NCBI GenBank assembly: GCA_015143295.1
Contig: CM026573.1
Location: 9,825,934-9,889,933 of the forward strand
Source of the DNA: Tetracentron sinense
Lineage: Eukaryota; Streptophyta; Magnoliopsida; Trochodendrales; Trochodendraceae
DNA: 64,000 bases
Reading direction: 5' to 3'
In this document: piece after piece, positions 1 to 12,154 of the stretch
Layout of the letters: each line of letters starts with the position of its first letter
How positions within the stretch are numbered: position 1 is the stretch's first letter
The notes under the pieces: generated by a model
Database searches by the model: none
What the model was told of the DNA's origin: nothing
The model's input: only the letters and a program-made list of their open reading frames with translations
Program-made: the position numbers and the translations under genes

Positions 1-71
1 CTTTAAAACTTTGGTAAGTTATTATTTAGATCTATACTAATTGTAATGAGTAAATTTCGTAAAAACCTAAG

Positions 72-830
72 TGTGGTAACAACGAGCTCATCCTCAGTGT
101 GGTGTTATCGTTTGAGCTCATTTCCGTCGTCTCCTCGACGACGGGCCCGTTGTCGTATGGACGACGAGAACGTGGTCTCGTGAACGACGGTCACGTCCTC
201 ACTCTAACGACGGACCCGTGGTCTCGGGGACGACGATCACGTCCTCACTCAAACGACGGACCCGTGGTCTCTTGGACGACGATCACGTCCTCATTCGGAC
301 GACGTACCCGTCGTCTTATTGTCCACGATCACGTATCCTAACACGTAATGAGACCTGGCGTTGCTGCCCAGTCGCCTGAGACTGATCTTACCTCTACGAT
401 GGTAGGTGGGTAACATTGTCTTGGCATTAAATGACATTTAATGCTGCATTTAATGCCAGTCACCTCGGACGAGTTCCTACTCTTGGCCTGCTCTTTTTAT
501 GTGCAGATGCGCGTGCAGTACGAATGACCGGAAGATCTATCTAAAATGATTACTGAAATACACATCAGGGATTCGAGGTATGCATGGACATCAATGGATG
601 CCCATGGCCATGACAAGGGTGGCCTATTTAAACCTGTGAAAAACAGTGTGGCAAAGGGGGCAGAAAAATTGGAAGAGCTAAGACCTTCGAACTTTCTATT
701 ATATTCTTACTGTTCATCATCTTCTACACCTACTGACTTAATCATCGGAGTACAGGTCAGGGTATCACACCCTCCACTCCAATCTTCTACCAGTAAATCA
801 GAACTTGGGAGGAGCTGCTGCTGACGCGTG
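72..830 (+). mobile_element. Probable solo LTR of a gypsy-type retrotransposon
   Basis: No coding sequence is visible. The block has an internal tandem repeat, a TATA-like stretch near 628-640 and a C/T-rich 3' part. Its last 100 bases (catcggagt, then a CAGGGT motif, accctcc, then cttctacc) resemble the 3' part of the LTR-like block at 44530-45245. A 30-base stretch at the window start recurs almost exactly at 1221-1250, as expected if the LTR had inserted into a pre-existing repeat. Ends are approximate and no clear target duplication was found. Confidence 0.45.
140..335. repeat. 46-bp tandem repeat inside the LTR-like block
   Basis: The word tcacgtcctca begins at 191, 237 and 283, an exact 46-base spacing. 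The units are rich in CGACGA and GACCCGTGG. A more diverged unit lies upstream near 145. The open frame across it is a by-product of the repeat and shows no protein homology I recognise. Confidence 0.85.
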
Positions 831-849
831 TCCTCTCGGTAAATTCCCC

Positions 850-1678
850 TCACACTAATACTATATGCTGGTTGGTACCACGTGGTACACCTCAAATCTC
901 TCGATTCTCTCTGTAAGTTGATGCCATGTGTCAATGCCACATCTTGATCATATAGACGCCATATATTTGTTGACGTGGCAAATTTCCTTCCCATCCTATA
1001 AGAAGATGTCATATCTACAATTTTCTTTATTAATGTGGTATTTATCAAAAAATCCATTCTTCCTTCCAATAAATGATAGTTACTAATTTATGTAATACAT
1101 TTGAGTCTGTACCTTTTTTCTTTTCTTTTTTGGAAGGCAAGTTGACAAGTCTATACGTTTTCAATCAAGGGAGTTAATAGAAATACTAAATACCCTTATC
1201 TTAATTAGAGTATTGAACACACTTTAAAACTTTGGTAAGTTATTGTTTAGACCATCACTCTTTGTCCATCACTTTGTCCCTCCCTCCTTCCTTTAATGTT
1301 TACAAACCTTCCTCCAAAGAGTTTAGAGACTAAATCTATATCTATCTATACTAATACTATATGTTGGTTGGTGCCACGTGGTATACCTCAAATCTCTCAA
1401 TTCTCTCTGTAAGTTGATGCCATGTGTCAATGCCACATCTTGATCATATAGACGCCATATATTTGTTGACGTGGCAAAGTTCCTTCCCATCCAATAAGAA
1501 GATGTCATATCTACAATTTTCTTTATTAATGTGGTATTTATTAAAAAAAGTCCATTCTTCCTTCCAATAAATGATAGTTACTAAATTATTTAGACCATCA
1601 CTCTCTGTCCATCACTTTGTCCCTCCCTCCTTCCTTTAATGTTTGCAAACCTTCCTCCAAAGAGTTTAGAGACTAAAA
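850..1678. repeat. Duplicated non-coding block (two interleaved direct repeats)
   Basis: About 235 bases at 855-1090 recur at 1351-1586 with few changes (for example ctaatactatat and gttgacgtggcaaa). About 88 bases at 1248-1334 recur at 1588-1676 (tccctccctccttccttt). This is a partial tandem duplication of non-coding DNA. The small minus-strand ORFs here are copies of one another and look non-coding. Confidence 0.8.
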
Positions 1679-1679
1679 T

Positions 1680-3430
1680 ACCACATCTTATTTTAAAACA
1701 TATTCAATGCACTAAAAATTAATGAATAGATGAGTACTAATTTACTCAATTATTATTTGAACGGTCACTCCCTCCTTTTATTAAGGTATAGAAACCATCC
1801 CCAATAAAAAGGGTTTAAGGCTTCAAGCGTTACAGAGGAAACAGTACTCCATTGCATGACCCTTCTATCTCCCATATTCATTTATGAAACCCAAGCGTTA
1901 ACTTCCTTTTTTCCTATAAAGATGAAATTTCATTCATCTTAGCTTGATTGCAGGACCATTTTTCCTCTCGTCCCTAAGGTATGACTAGTATTACCATCCT
2001 CTTTTCCGATTCTTGGTTTGCTCCTGCTAATTTGTAAGCATGACAAGTTACTCATCCAGATATCAAGGTTCTAAAGGTCCCTGAAGTAATCCCTGGGTCA
2101 AATTTTCTTCTCATCCCTGTCCTTAAACCAAGGAATCTCTGTGAGTTCCTTAGTTTAAAAATGAACTCTATATCTGATCAATTTTCTATGGCACACAAGT
2201 ACCCTGATGTTCTACAAGGCCTTTATTTGGTGGCTTAGGAAGGAAAGGGCCTGGACAGAATCCCATGAAGCTAATACCGAGGTTGTAGTCCAACATATTG
2301 AACTTATAGTTAATTACCAAGGAAGCCAGACCCTCACTAGCCATCCATGACATCTCAAACTATGATAATGGATCGAAGAAGTACTGGATCGGGACTCTTC
2401 TACAGCATAATGATCATCTCCATGCCATTCAAGCGACCGTTTTTCAGTGTTCAAATACTAAATATATTGACATTTTGAAGTTCCTTTGGTTGTATTAGTG
2501 GTCGGGTCACTTTTTGCTACCATTTCCCAATCCTTTGAAATTGCCTACACACTAATTGGCTCTTCTTTTACATTTGGTTACATTTGTGTGGGTCATGATG
2601 ATTTGTCTTTCCACAACCGGATTGTGGTCCACCAACATCTTAACCCTAATGGTCCAACTTGGGCATGTCCATTAGGGTTATCTTGATTGGTGTCCTTGAG
2701 CTTAGTGGGCAGTGATTAATGGTCCCTTAACAACCTGTATGCTGAATGTTGTAGCTAATAACTTCCATCAATTTTAACAATGTCCACATAAAATCAATGG
2801 AGAAAACGTGCAATTTTTTCTCATGCATTGGTAGAGTAGATGAGATGGTTTATTTTGGCATATCTAGACCCCAAATGACTTGGAATATAAACTTGGGGAT
2901 TGTGTGCACTTACCCACGGAGAATATAATATTACCGTCCTCTTTTTCCGACAATAAAATAGAAGTTCCTAAAGCAAGATCAAATCAGTTCTCCAGTATCC
3001 CCAATTTTGGGATAAGATGGACTTCTTTTCCCACCCAAGGAGCTGATGGGGTTAGGAAACCGCCAGCAGTGCCAGAGGCAAGTGAAAGATCTTACCTATA
3101 AGGTGAGAATGAATTGGGTCAGCCTAAGCCTCTAAACACTTGGGACTACTTACTCAAGTCCTCATATTCAATTATTATTATATAGCAAATGTGCCAATCA
3201 TACAATCAAGATTTTGATGAGATAGCTTTCATTTAAATACTTCTATTTTTTTTCATTCAAATATTTATGGATTTAAAATCATTTTTTCCTCTCACTAAAC
3301 AAAGGATGTCTGTATATTGTAGATGTTTTCTTAAGTTGGTAATCATAAAGTGTTGTTTATAATGGTTTTTAACATTTTTTTGAACATCTGTGTCTTTCTT
3401 CATCCCGTGCATCTTGCTAGTATATATATA
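1680..3430. other. Stretch with no recognisable gene
   Basis: Short frames only, many stops on both strands. The composition of 1980-3120 is more balanced than its AT-rich surroundings, so it could be an eroded gene or retroelement fragment, but I recognise no domain. It ends in an (AT)n run at 3420-3436. Confidence 0.4.
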
Positions 3431-3435
3431 TATAT

Positions 3436-5120
3436 ACTAGCAAAAACCTCGTGCAAATACACGGGGTGTTAAAAGAAAATGAATAAACGAAAAATATGAT
3501 GAGAAAATTAAAAATAGATAGTAAGAAAAGAAAGATTTTTTATATATATCCTATTAAAAGTAGCTAATTTAATCATTTAAAAATTCTTAATTTTATTATT
3601 ATATATAATTTTTATTTTATTATTCTATAACTTCAAGAAAATAAGTTTGCATCATCATAAAAAAAAAAAAATTATCTCATCTAAAAATTTAATAAATTTA
3701 ATGTGTCAAAATAATTTTAAAGTTTTAGAGATGATGATATTTCTTGTAAATAAATAAGTTCTTTAAATAATTTTATTTAAATAATTAGTTATTATAAAGA
3801 AAAGTTTATATACAAGATAAAATATTAATCTCTTCCTATTCTTCAACTCGAAACAACATTTAATTAATTTTTTTCTAGTGGGACTCATTTTAACATTACT
3901 ACTGATTTGCATAATATAAAAAAATGCAAAATAAAAACCAAATAGAAATACCATGTCAAAAAACTCAATTTCTTATAGAGTATTTACTAATTAAAGTGTT
4001 AATATAATTAATTATAACCAAATAAAACAATATAATTTATATATATTTATATTTATTTATATATAAGGAAAGATTTAGGGTAGATTATTATTTCAGGAAA
4101 GATCTATTTCGTTCGTTTATTATTGTTAATTTCTTTTACACTTAATTGAGAAATGAAGAACTTTAGATGAAACCAATTGACACTTTAACACCAATGAATA
4201 TCAAGAATAATTTGAATTTCATTTTTTACTCAAAATATCAATGATAGCGTGCATCTCATTAATTTCAGTGAGAATAATCTATGTTATTTCAAATCGCTAT
4301 TGCAAGAACAAAATAAAAGACCAAAAATAGTGTCTAAAATGCACTAATACTCTACCAAATCTCCATGTAGAGACTCATAAGTATAAAGGTAAGTAATGCC
4401 AGAACCAGAACCTGATAGCTTCCAATAGTATCGAATTATCCAAAATATAGTACCCAAAAATACACTCATACCATAATGCATCCAGACATAAGAACTTCCT
4501 AATAGCTGCTGTGAAAACAAACTTCTAAAGATTTTCACTATAGATGCTCTAATGTTTAGGAAAAACCTCTCTGCTGAACCATACTAACTAAAATATACAC
4601 ATGTCAAATTCTTACATGTTTGAGAATAAAAAGTATCTTGTGGAATTGTCTACTATTTATAGGAGATTAGGGAGAAAGTAGACCAAGAGTTAGAAAATTT
4701 GAGGGTGATAGATGTTACAATTTAATAAATTGAAATTAAAGAATAAGAATGTGAAGGAAAGGAAGAAGAGACCCTTAGACTTCATATTTTTAATAATTTA
4801 AATGTTACTACTTAATTAGTTGCAATTAAATAGTAGAATTAGAAAAAGAAATTATTGTTACAATTTAATTAATTATAAATTAAAAAAAATAGAATGTGAA
4901 TAAGTAAAGGTGAACAATTAACCCATCACTTAACGTTTTCTTATTGGATCAATTAGAAGATAAGTTACATGAATCAGAATAATAAAAAATAAAAGCCAAT
5001 AAAATATGCCGCATAGAACCAACCGGAATATGATATTAGTACCGACCGGAATATGGTATTAGTATAGATAGATTCCTCTTATTTAACACATACCCGTGCA
5101 TTGCACGGGTTTTTACTCGT
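3436..5120. mobile_element. 1.7-kb element with terminal inverted repeats
   Basis: The left end (actagcaaaaacctcgtgca) and the reverse complement of the right end (acgagtaaaaacccgtgcaa) match closely for about 37 bases. Each end holds a small hairpin of the form CCCGTGCA-TGCACGGG. The interior is AT-rich and non-coding. The hairpin plus a CTAG-like terminus recalls Helitron 3' ends, but the inverted arrangement fits a non-autonomous DNA transposon or two opposed Helitron ends. Flanks are AT-rich, so a target duplication cannot be judged. Confidence 0.55.
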
Positions 5121-5555
5121 AATAATATATGCGAAAGACCTCAAATTCTTGCCTAACGTACGGTGATTTTGTAATGATATTGCCGGTCCCGAGATCCCGA
5201 CAGCATTTACTCTACAGATGCCATCAACCATTTATTTTGCTGCCAAAAAGAAGTTGGAAGGTTGCGAACTGTGGGGTACCTGTTAGATGCATTTATTGAA
5301 GGTGGGCTCCCAGTATATAAAGGAGATCCGAGTCGAAAGAGGAAGCGGAAGTCTCCTTCTTCTCCGTTATTACTTTTGACTTAGCCTTAACTTCAATATT
5401 CGTCGCAGTTTGTTGGATTCAAGACCTTTGAACTATGTCTGGTGATAAATTTATTTATCAGATCTTACTATTACAAAATAAACGCAACAAACAAAAGAGA
5501 TACACTTGAGCCACAACCATGAGCAGCAAAGCCTAGGGGAGACTAGGACTCTCCT
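5121..5555. other. 3' flank of P450 copy 1, homologous to that of copy 3
   Basis: The stretch caagacctttgaactatgtc near 5419 recurs near 51462 downstream of copy 3 and stays alignable for about 90 bases, so the duplicated unit extended past the stop codon. The part at 5150-5410 has a TATA-like sequence (cagtatataaaggag) and may be an older LTR remnant. Confidence 0.5.
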
Positions 5556-8500
5556 TTAGAGAGTGTTGACATATAGGCGATAAGTCGGGACGGCGAGTAA
5601 GTGCTTAGCCCTTGGCACTGCTAGGCCGAACGTCTCACTCATATCCAAGTCACCGGGCACCATGCCATTAGGAAGTTCCCAGTCGAAGCAATGCACCAAC
5701 TGCGCTACTATTAGTCGAACCACCGTCAGGCCCAATTGCATTCCCGGACACCCTCTTCGACCTGATCCAAATGGGATGAGTTGGAAGTCACGTCCCCGGA
5801 CATCTATATTGGTACCAATGAACCTCTCCGGGGTGAATTCTTCAGCATTACTCGACCACACATCAGGGTCTCGGCCAATTGCCCAAGCATTTATAATTAT
5901 CCGAGACTTCTTAGGTATATAATACCCGTTGATAGTGATATCTTCCATGGACTCGTGGGGGACTAGCAATGGGGCGATTGGATGGAGCCTCATGCTTTCC
6001 TTCACCACCATGTCCAAATAGTCCAACTTCGCCAAATCTGTCTCCTCCACCGCCCGATCCATGCCGACTACACCCTCTATCTCTTCTTGGAGTTTTTTCA
6101 TCACCTTCGGATGCCTTACGAGCTCTGAGAGGGTCCATTCGACTACCGTAGATGAAGTATCTATTGACCCCACAAGCATATCCAGTAAGATTGCTTTGAT
6201 ATTGGTTCGATCTATCATGTAAAGCTGACCATCTGGGGTATCTTTGGGCTCCGTCATGAAGGACAACATTACGCCCATGAAGTCCTTGTGTTGTCCCTGC
6301 TGGTTTCTAGCATCTCGTACATGTGCATCGATCATCTTCTCCAAGAATTTGTCGATGGTCTTGCTCACAGTTTTCATGCCACGAGCCAACCCCTAGAGCC
6401 GATCCATAATATGTTATCTAAATTTATAAAGAAATACATAGTATGTGTGTGACCCATGGACAAACTTGCCTATACGTGACACTTTTGAACGAGATGTGAC
6501 ACATTTTTAGGTCCAACAAATACAATGATTTTAGTCCCGCCTAATTAAACAAAAAACTATAACCTAAGTTGGTTCACATTAACTCTAGAGTTGCTACGGA
6601 CCGATTATGGCCCATGACAAACGTTTTCGTTCTTTAATCATCAGACAACCTAAATATCTTTGATTTGATTATTTTTTGATCATTTGTTACGGAAGGAGGA
6701 CCGGCATCATGGGATTTTTTTTCAAAATAGTGTGACATGTCGTCTAATATATATATATATCTTTACTGCAAGAGCCTTGCAAAAATGAATTTTTTGAAAG
6801 TCCCAAATTATCCTTATATAAAAACAAAACATGATTTAATGTTTTATTTTAATTCCCAAACTACCCCTTGTCTTTGATTTAATATTTTACTTTAATTCCC
6901 AAAATACCGCTTGCTCATTTATCTATTTAGAATCACAGTCAATTGCGACTGAACTCGGGGAGAGTTCAATCGCACCCGTGGGTTAACACGTGTCCCTTTT
7001 AACTCCAATTAACTGTGGTTAACTCTTCCCCTCGCGCTCACGTGCATTGCATGTGCCACTAGTGAATTCATTCACACTCATGGGTTAGCACGTGTCCCTT
7101 TTAACTCCTATTAACACTCATGCGCACTTGCCACCCGCTATTATATATTAGTCAAAATGCATATGCATTTCACATGATGATTTTGCATACATAAGAACAC
7201 AATAGAATGCCAACATATTAATTTTTGTATCTCATGTATTGTGACCATTCTAAAATTGACCTAAAATTTAGATGGTACAAATCATGCTTGTAGATTGAAT
7301 GCTTCTCTTTTTTTACTACTTCATCAAAAGGGTTTAATATATTAGTAGAGTTCACCATTAAATATTGGGGAAAAAAATGTTACACATGTAGGTGGTTATA
7401 TATTTTGAAGGGAAAAGATTGGTTTTACCTTCGCGTTTCAGGTGTTCCTCTTGACTCCCTTAATTTTTGTTAAGATTCACTAAGCCTTAAGATTAATTAA
7501 TCTAACCTTGATTTTAGGGGAAAAAAAATTTAACCCTTAACTAAGTGATGGAACGCGCATACATAAAGAATCAAGCCCTATTTTGAAATAGTTTCAAGAT
7601 TACTTTCTAGTTTTTCTTTTCAAATTAAAAGTCTCATTATTAATTCTATAAAGTTTAAGAAAATTTATACTTATACCATATTTGTGGGACCCATCCATAG
7701 ATTATCCTTATGAATATGTATGAGTTGGTGGAACATATTAATTTTATTAGTAATTTAATTTAATAAAGTTTTAGATGATTTAAACATTATAATATATTTA
7801 TGGGACCCATATATAAATTCTCCTTATGGATACATATTAGGTGATGGGGCCATTGGTATCAAATTTCAAGGTGTCTAATTATAATTTAAAAAACTGTAAT
7901 TGATTAATTAAAGTATGTCAAATTTAGTAAAATTAATTTATTGGAACTGGATTAAATATAATAATATATATTTTTTATAATATAATATTCAGCTAATAAT
8001 GTTTAGTTAGAAATAGTTGTTTTCTTATAAATTTTTTTTGAAATTGCTTATTCTTTTAATAGTAGAATTATATTAATAGGGTGGTGATTTAAGCATTTGA
8101 TGACTACACCCCAATTAGAGCATTCCTAGCAGCCTCACCAAAATAACGTTTTGGTTATTTTGGTGAGCCAAAAGACTAAGGTGCTAAAATGACTCCCAGC
8201 AGCCTCAACAGAATGAAGAAATCCCTTTAGTCAGTCTACAGTACTCACCACCAAACTTTGTAGACTCACCAAAGTTAAATCTTCTCACCCTTGGGCTCAC
8301 ACAAATAATAAAATAAGGTTTCTCTCTCCCTTTCTTTTTTGTGGTCCCACACAAACAATAAAATAATATTTTTCTCTTTCTTCCTTTTTCGTTTTCCCAC
8401 ACAAATGATAAAATATTGCTTCTCTCTCCTTTTGTTTTGGTTAAAATGGTGAGGCTGTTGGGAGTGTTTTAAAAAAGTGGCTCACCAAAACCACTTTTTG

Positions 8501-9552
8501 TGGGTTTTGGCTATTTTGGTGAGTGAAATTTGGTGAGGCTGCTAGGAATGCTCTTACATATCAATTTGGTAGGTAAAACCGTTATCTTAAACCCCTCTTT
8601 CTTGTTTCTGGAACCATTAGATCCCGACATTCTCCAAGTAGTCTATGTCGTGTTTTTTTTTTTTTTTTTTTTTAAATTTCAGCTGTGTCTTTTGAGCTAT
8701 GGGGGAAGAGACTTTAGTTGATATGCAAAAACCCCAATCAAAATTTCAAACCATATGGAGTGAAGCTTGGCAGCATCCTTTAGATTCCATTACTGCTTGC
8801 ACAGTTGCACTCCCCTATGATGTTCCCACGCGTTGATAGAAATGAGAATCAGGTTATAGAAAGCATACCTGGAGATCAAGTGCTCCGACGTAGGGTATAT
8901 AATCGGATAGGTTGAAAGCTCCGAACAACCTCAATACCTCATGAACGACTGGTTTGAAGTCGAACCCCTCGTCCCTACCGTAACCAAATAGCATCCGATG
9001 CGTCATGTCCTCGACGAGAGATCCCACCTTGTCACTGAGATCGACCACGGCACGATCCTTAGCAGTATCCTTGAATGATTGAATCATACTAGCTACTTCT
9101 TCTCTCCTCATGCCCTTGAATGAGTCAATCTTGGAGTTACTAAGAAGCTCTAAAGTGCATAATTTGCGAAAGCTGCGCCAATAGGAACCATACTCCGCGA
9201 AGGCCATGCTTTTTCGTCCATAGGACAAGTACTGGGAAGCTTGGATGTCTGGTCTACTCGCGAAAACGAGATCGTGTGTCTTGAGGAACAACTCGGCCAC
9301 CTGAGAGGACGAGACAACCACGGTAGGCACGAGACCCAAGCGCAAGTACATTATGGGACCGTATTTCTTGGCCAAGCGATGGAGATTCCGGTGAGGGAGA
9401 AGTCCCAGCATGTGAAGGTGTCCAAGAACTGGCAGGCCACGGGGACCGGGTGGTAGCCGTCGATCATTGTTACAGTGCTTTGTTGACCGTTGTAGATAGG
9501 TGAAGCCTCCGATTACGAATAAGAGAACGGCGATAATGATCCAAGAAGACAT
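5556..9552 (-). CDS. Cytochrome P450, CYP71 clan, CYP736-like (copy 1, two exons)
   Basis: Exon 1 is 9552-8869 (228 codons) and exon 2 is 6392-5556 (278 codons plus stop), giving a predicted protein of 506 residues, a normal P450 length. The donor is CAG|GTATGC and the acceptor CTAG|GGG; the intron is phase 0, after ALDLQ. The protein has an N-terminal membrane anchor (about 4-20), PPGP hinge (34-37), C-helix WRSFR (125-129), I-helix GSIDTS (303-308), ESMR of the ExxR motif (360-363), PERF (416-419) and heme loop [10 protein letters not shown] with Cys443. P450s of this type are ER-bound, reductase-dependent monooxygenases of specialised metabolism; the substrate is unknown. I chose the ATG at 9552 because all three copies begin MSSW; an in-frame ATG at 9588 would add 12 residues. 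Family assignment to CYP736 rests on overall resemblance from memory and could be a neighbouring CYP71-clan family. Confidence 0.93.
6925..7140. repeat. Remnant of the TTAACTGTGGTTAA fold-back repeat family
   Basis: Carries cacgtgtcccttttaactcc twice and ttaactgtggttaa, words shared with the copies at 12155-12595, 42095-42535 and 46018-46325. It also resembles 15440-15570, sharing the reversed gattgaactctccc segment. Confidence 0.6.
8118..8553. mobile_element. Tourist-like (PIF/Harbinger) MITE in the intron of P450 copy 1
   Basis: 436 bases flanked on both sides by TTA (8115-8117 and 8554-8556), the usual PIF/Harbinger target duplication. The terminal inverted repeats are near-perfect for about 24 bases (gagcattcctagcagcctca at the left; its reverse complement at the right). 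No coding capacity. Confidence 0.85.
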
Positions 9553-9634
9553 TGGTGGTTGGAGTGTGAGACTAGAAGAGCTAATCAATAAAGAAAGCCT
9601 TATAGTGTGTTTTTTTTAAAGATCCAGTGACAGG

Positions 9635-9642
9635 CTTTTATA
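9635..9642 (-). promoter_or_regulatory. TATA box of P450 copy 1
   Basis: TATAAAAG on the minus strand, about 83 bases upstream of the ATG at 9552, a plausible spacing for a short 5' leader. Confidence 0.6.
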
Positions 9643-9699
9643 GGTAAGTAGCGGCCTTCAATTCTCTTAATCTCTTGGCAGATGAGAAAAATGGTTTGG

Positions 9700-10385
9700 G
9701 GGTACCACAATGTGCCCATGTGGTGGAGAAGTTAAACCACTCTCTCCCAAATTTTGCGATAAAGTGGTGAGAAAATCGGGAGAGTTATTAAGTGGGAAGA
9801 AATCAAAATCGTAGGAGAATGAAATATCTCCCATTTTAACACCACATGTCGCATAATATGTGATAGCCCGAGACGACTTTTTTGGTATCTACCTAAGAAT
9901 TTGAGGCCGTAAGTAGTTGTCATAAGTCAATAGTATAACAACTTTGTGGAGCCAATACAAAATTGTAAGAAAATGGGTAAGAAAAATGGGAAAAATGTAT
10001 GGGAAAATCGTTTAACATGTGTTAACTTGAAGAAAAGCAACCCCACCTCTGTAAGGATCTAGTCAGTGAACCAGTGAACCACACGAGCTAGTTAGATGTG
10101 TGTGGGGGGGGGGGGGGGGGGGGGGGGGGGTAAGAGGGCCCGTAGTAGGCCATTTTCTTGATTGAGCCTATTCTTTGCTTCGGTAGTTAATCACCTACTA
10201 AAAAAAGGGGCAGGCATGCACGCATATGACTCGCGGGAGGCAAGAGCCATTAATCTGAGGATTCCCTTGTTTAAAACATTAATTGAATCTTTTGATAATT
10301 CCAAAACTATCCTTTAACCTTCTTTTTCTTATCTTATCTTATAAGTTTGTTTAATTTACATATTATCCCTTACTCATCTATAATA
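9700..10385. other. Upstream region of P450 copy 1, no gene seen
   Basis: Intergenic sequence without a supportable frame. It contains the 27-G homopolymer at 10104-10130. Confidence 0.5.
10104..10130. repeat. Homopolymer of 27 G
   Basis: An uninterrupted G run after tgtgt. Its exact length is unreliable in most sequencing data. Confidence 0.9.
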
Positions 10386-10389
10386 AACT

Positions 10390-10865
10390 TTAAATTTTTT
10401 ATGGTTATACACTTTAACTATGGTTAACATTTATGCACCCCTAAGGTTCACTCATGTATCCTTGGTGTTTAGAAAATAATAATAATTTTTTTACCTTGGT
10501 TAAAATTCGTTAACTCATAGGGTTAATTTTTTTTTCATGTTCGTTTTCTAAAAATCTAAAAACTAAGGATATGTGAGTGAACCATAAGGGTGGGTGAATC
10601 TTAACCATAGTTAAAGATTGTTAAAAGGGACACATGGTGACCTCAGTGGCATAACCGGATTCCTCATTCTCTTGGCAAAACGCCCCCTAAAAAAGAACTT
10701 CTTGCCAAGCACCTGCTATCCCCTTTCTTTGCTATACCCAAAATGCTCTTAAATCTTTTTAAGTCTCAAAATGTCTCTACGTCATATTTCTATAATTAAT
10801 GTGTCCCTCACATTTTCTTACACATGAACATCTATCCGGATAGAGAATTAGGGAAAATATGTACC
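10390..10865 (-). repeat. Fold-back repeat family member, inverted relative to 46500-47040
   Basis: Has ggtgaatcttaaccatagtt, gacacatggtgacctcagtg and cataaccggattcct, followed by cttggcaaaacgccccctaa. The reverse complement aligns with 46500-47040 through both the repeat and the adjoining segment about tatacccaaaatg and gtccctcacatttt, so the mobile unit is larger than the fold-back core. Confidence 0.6.
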
Positions 10866-12150
10866 TTATGTTAATTATGCCTAACGACAATTAAAGGGGC
10901 TTTACAAGATGCCACGAATTCCTTTCAACACCTGCTAATTGTGGTTAAGATCCACTACCCCTTGGGTTCATCCATCAAATCTTAGTTTAAATTTTAAGCT
11001 GTTAAATAATGAAATATCTCCACGTGTTAGTCCCATCTAATATATAGAAAAAAATTTGAGTAAATACGATTAAAGAGGCTAGCACTGCTCTTATAATTAA
11101 GGGTCCTAATTTTTTTAATTTATCTAGAAACCCGCACAGAGGGATGAGGATTATCAGAGGGTTGGCATCCCAACAAAAACACGAAAACATGACTAAGTGA
11201 GGGTTGTGTTGCTAAGTGAGGCAACGCGTGAAAATCATTATACACGTGGAGGGAAAATAATATAGTTTAAAAAAAAAAAAACCAGAACAAAACAAAACAA
11301 AAAGAAAACAATGCTACCCCCCAACTTTCATCAGTCACTCTCCCTTCATTTAAGTAACTTCATTTAACAAGTAAAAAGATAAAAGAATATATCATTTATT
11401 ATGGGTCAATACCTTTTATTTTGTCATTTTTGTTCAAATAACGTTATTGGAAAGTAAGGCTCGCATTATCCTAAAAAAATGTTAATCAACAGTAATTCTT
11501 TGCTAGCTAGGTGGAAGCAAGGATTAAAATGATGTTGAGGTTCAAGGGATTTTGCAAAATCCCGGTCTCATCCAAACCCAACGACATTGATACGGAGTGG
11601 ATTTCAAAAAACATGATTTGGGCCGGGATTTTGGAAATTTTGGAATTCTAGGATTTCAAAATTTCGGGAATATTTCATAAATTAATTTTTAAATATATAT
11701 TTTTTAATTAAAATTCTAAAATATTCCGTAATATTTCGATATTTCAATCAAATTTTACAAAATTTCTAAAATTTATATATTTAATTTAAAAATATAATAT
11801 TTATATAAATATAAATATAAAAAAACTTTAATAAAATATTAATTTTTAAACAAATAAATTTAATAATATATATATATATATATATATAATAAAATATTAA
11901 TAAATCCAAATCTGAAATCCGGTCGAGATACTAAAATCTTTTGGAAATTCGGTTCGGATTGACTAACCGAAATCACTGATAATATCGGGATTTCAAGTCT
12001 TGGGTGGATTATAGAAGAAAGTGTACTTTTGTAATTTAAAAGCGGTGACAAGTTATTCTCCTTTCATTTATATTATATTTTAGAAATCTTCATTTTTTTT
12101 TTTTTTTCTTTTTCTCTATTATAGTATGACTTGAATTTCTCTCAAGTTGT
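10866..12150. other. AT-rich intergenic DNA
   Basis: No gene seen. The part at 11560-11990 has diffuse repetition of aaatttcg-type words, similar to 42590-42760, and an (AT)n run at 11866-11887. Confidence 0.4.
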
Positions 12151-12154
12151 AACC

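Larger units (their letters stand above)
6393..8868 (-). other. Intron of P450 copy 1
   Basis: 2476 bases, AT-rich, bounded by GT and AG on the minus strand. The pyrimidine tract before the acceptor is weak, but the acceptor context (cggctctag) is the same in copy 3. The blocks at about 7142-7330 and 7580-8010 are alignable with 54895-55090 and 56190-56610 in the intron of copy 3, showing shared ancestry. A fold-back-like remnant lies at 6925-7140 and a Tourist-like MITE at 8118-8553. Confidence 0.85.

Noticed and set aside
99-341. 80-codon open frame at the window start
   Set aside because: It is produced by the 46-base tandem repeat and has repeat-like composition.
2880-3101. 73-codon frame as a small gene
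   Set aside because: No homology I recognise, no paired exon, and the setting is eroded non-coding DNA.
5662-6151. Plus-strand open frames opposite P450 copy 1 exon 2
   Set aside because: They are antisense shadows of a clearly coding exon; the same shadows recur opposite copy 3 exon 2.
8205-8402. 65-codon minus-strand frame in the P450 intron
   Set aside because: Lies entirely inside the Tourist-like MITE and has no homology.
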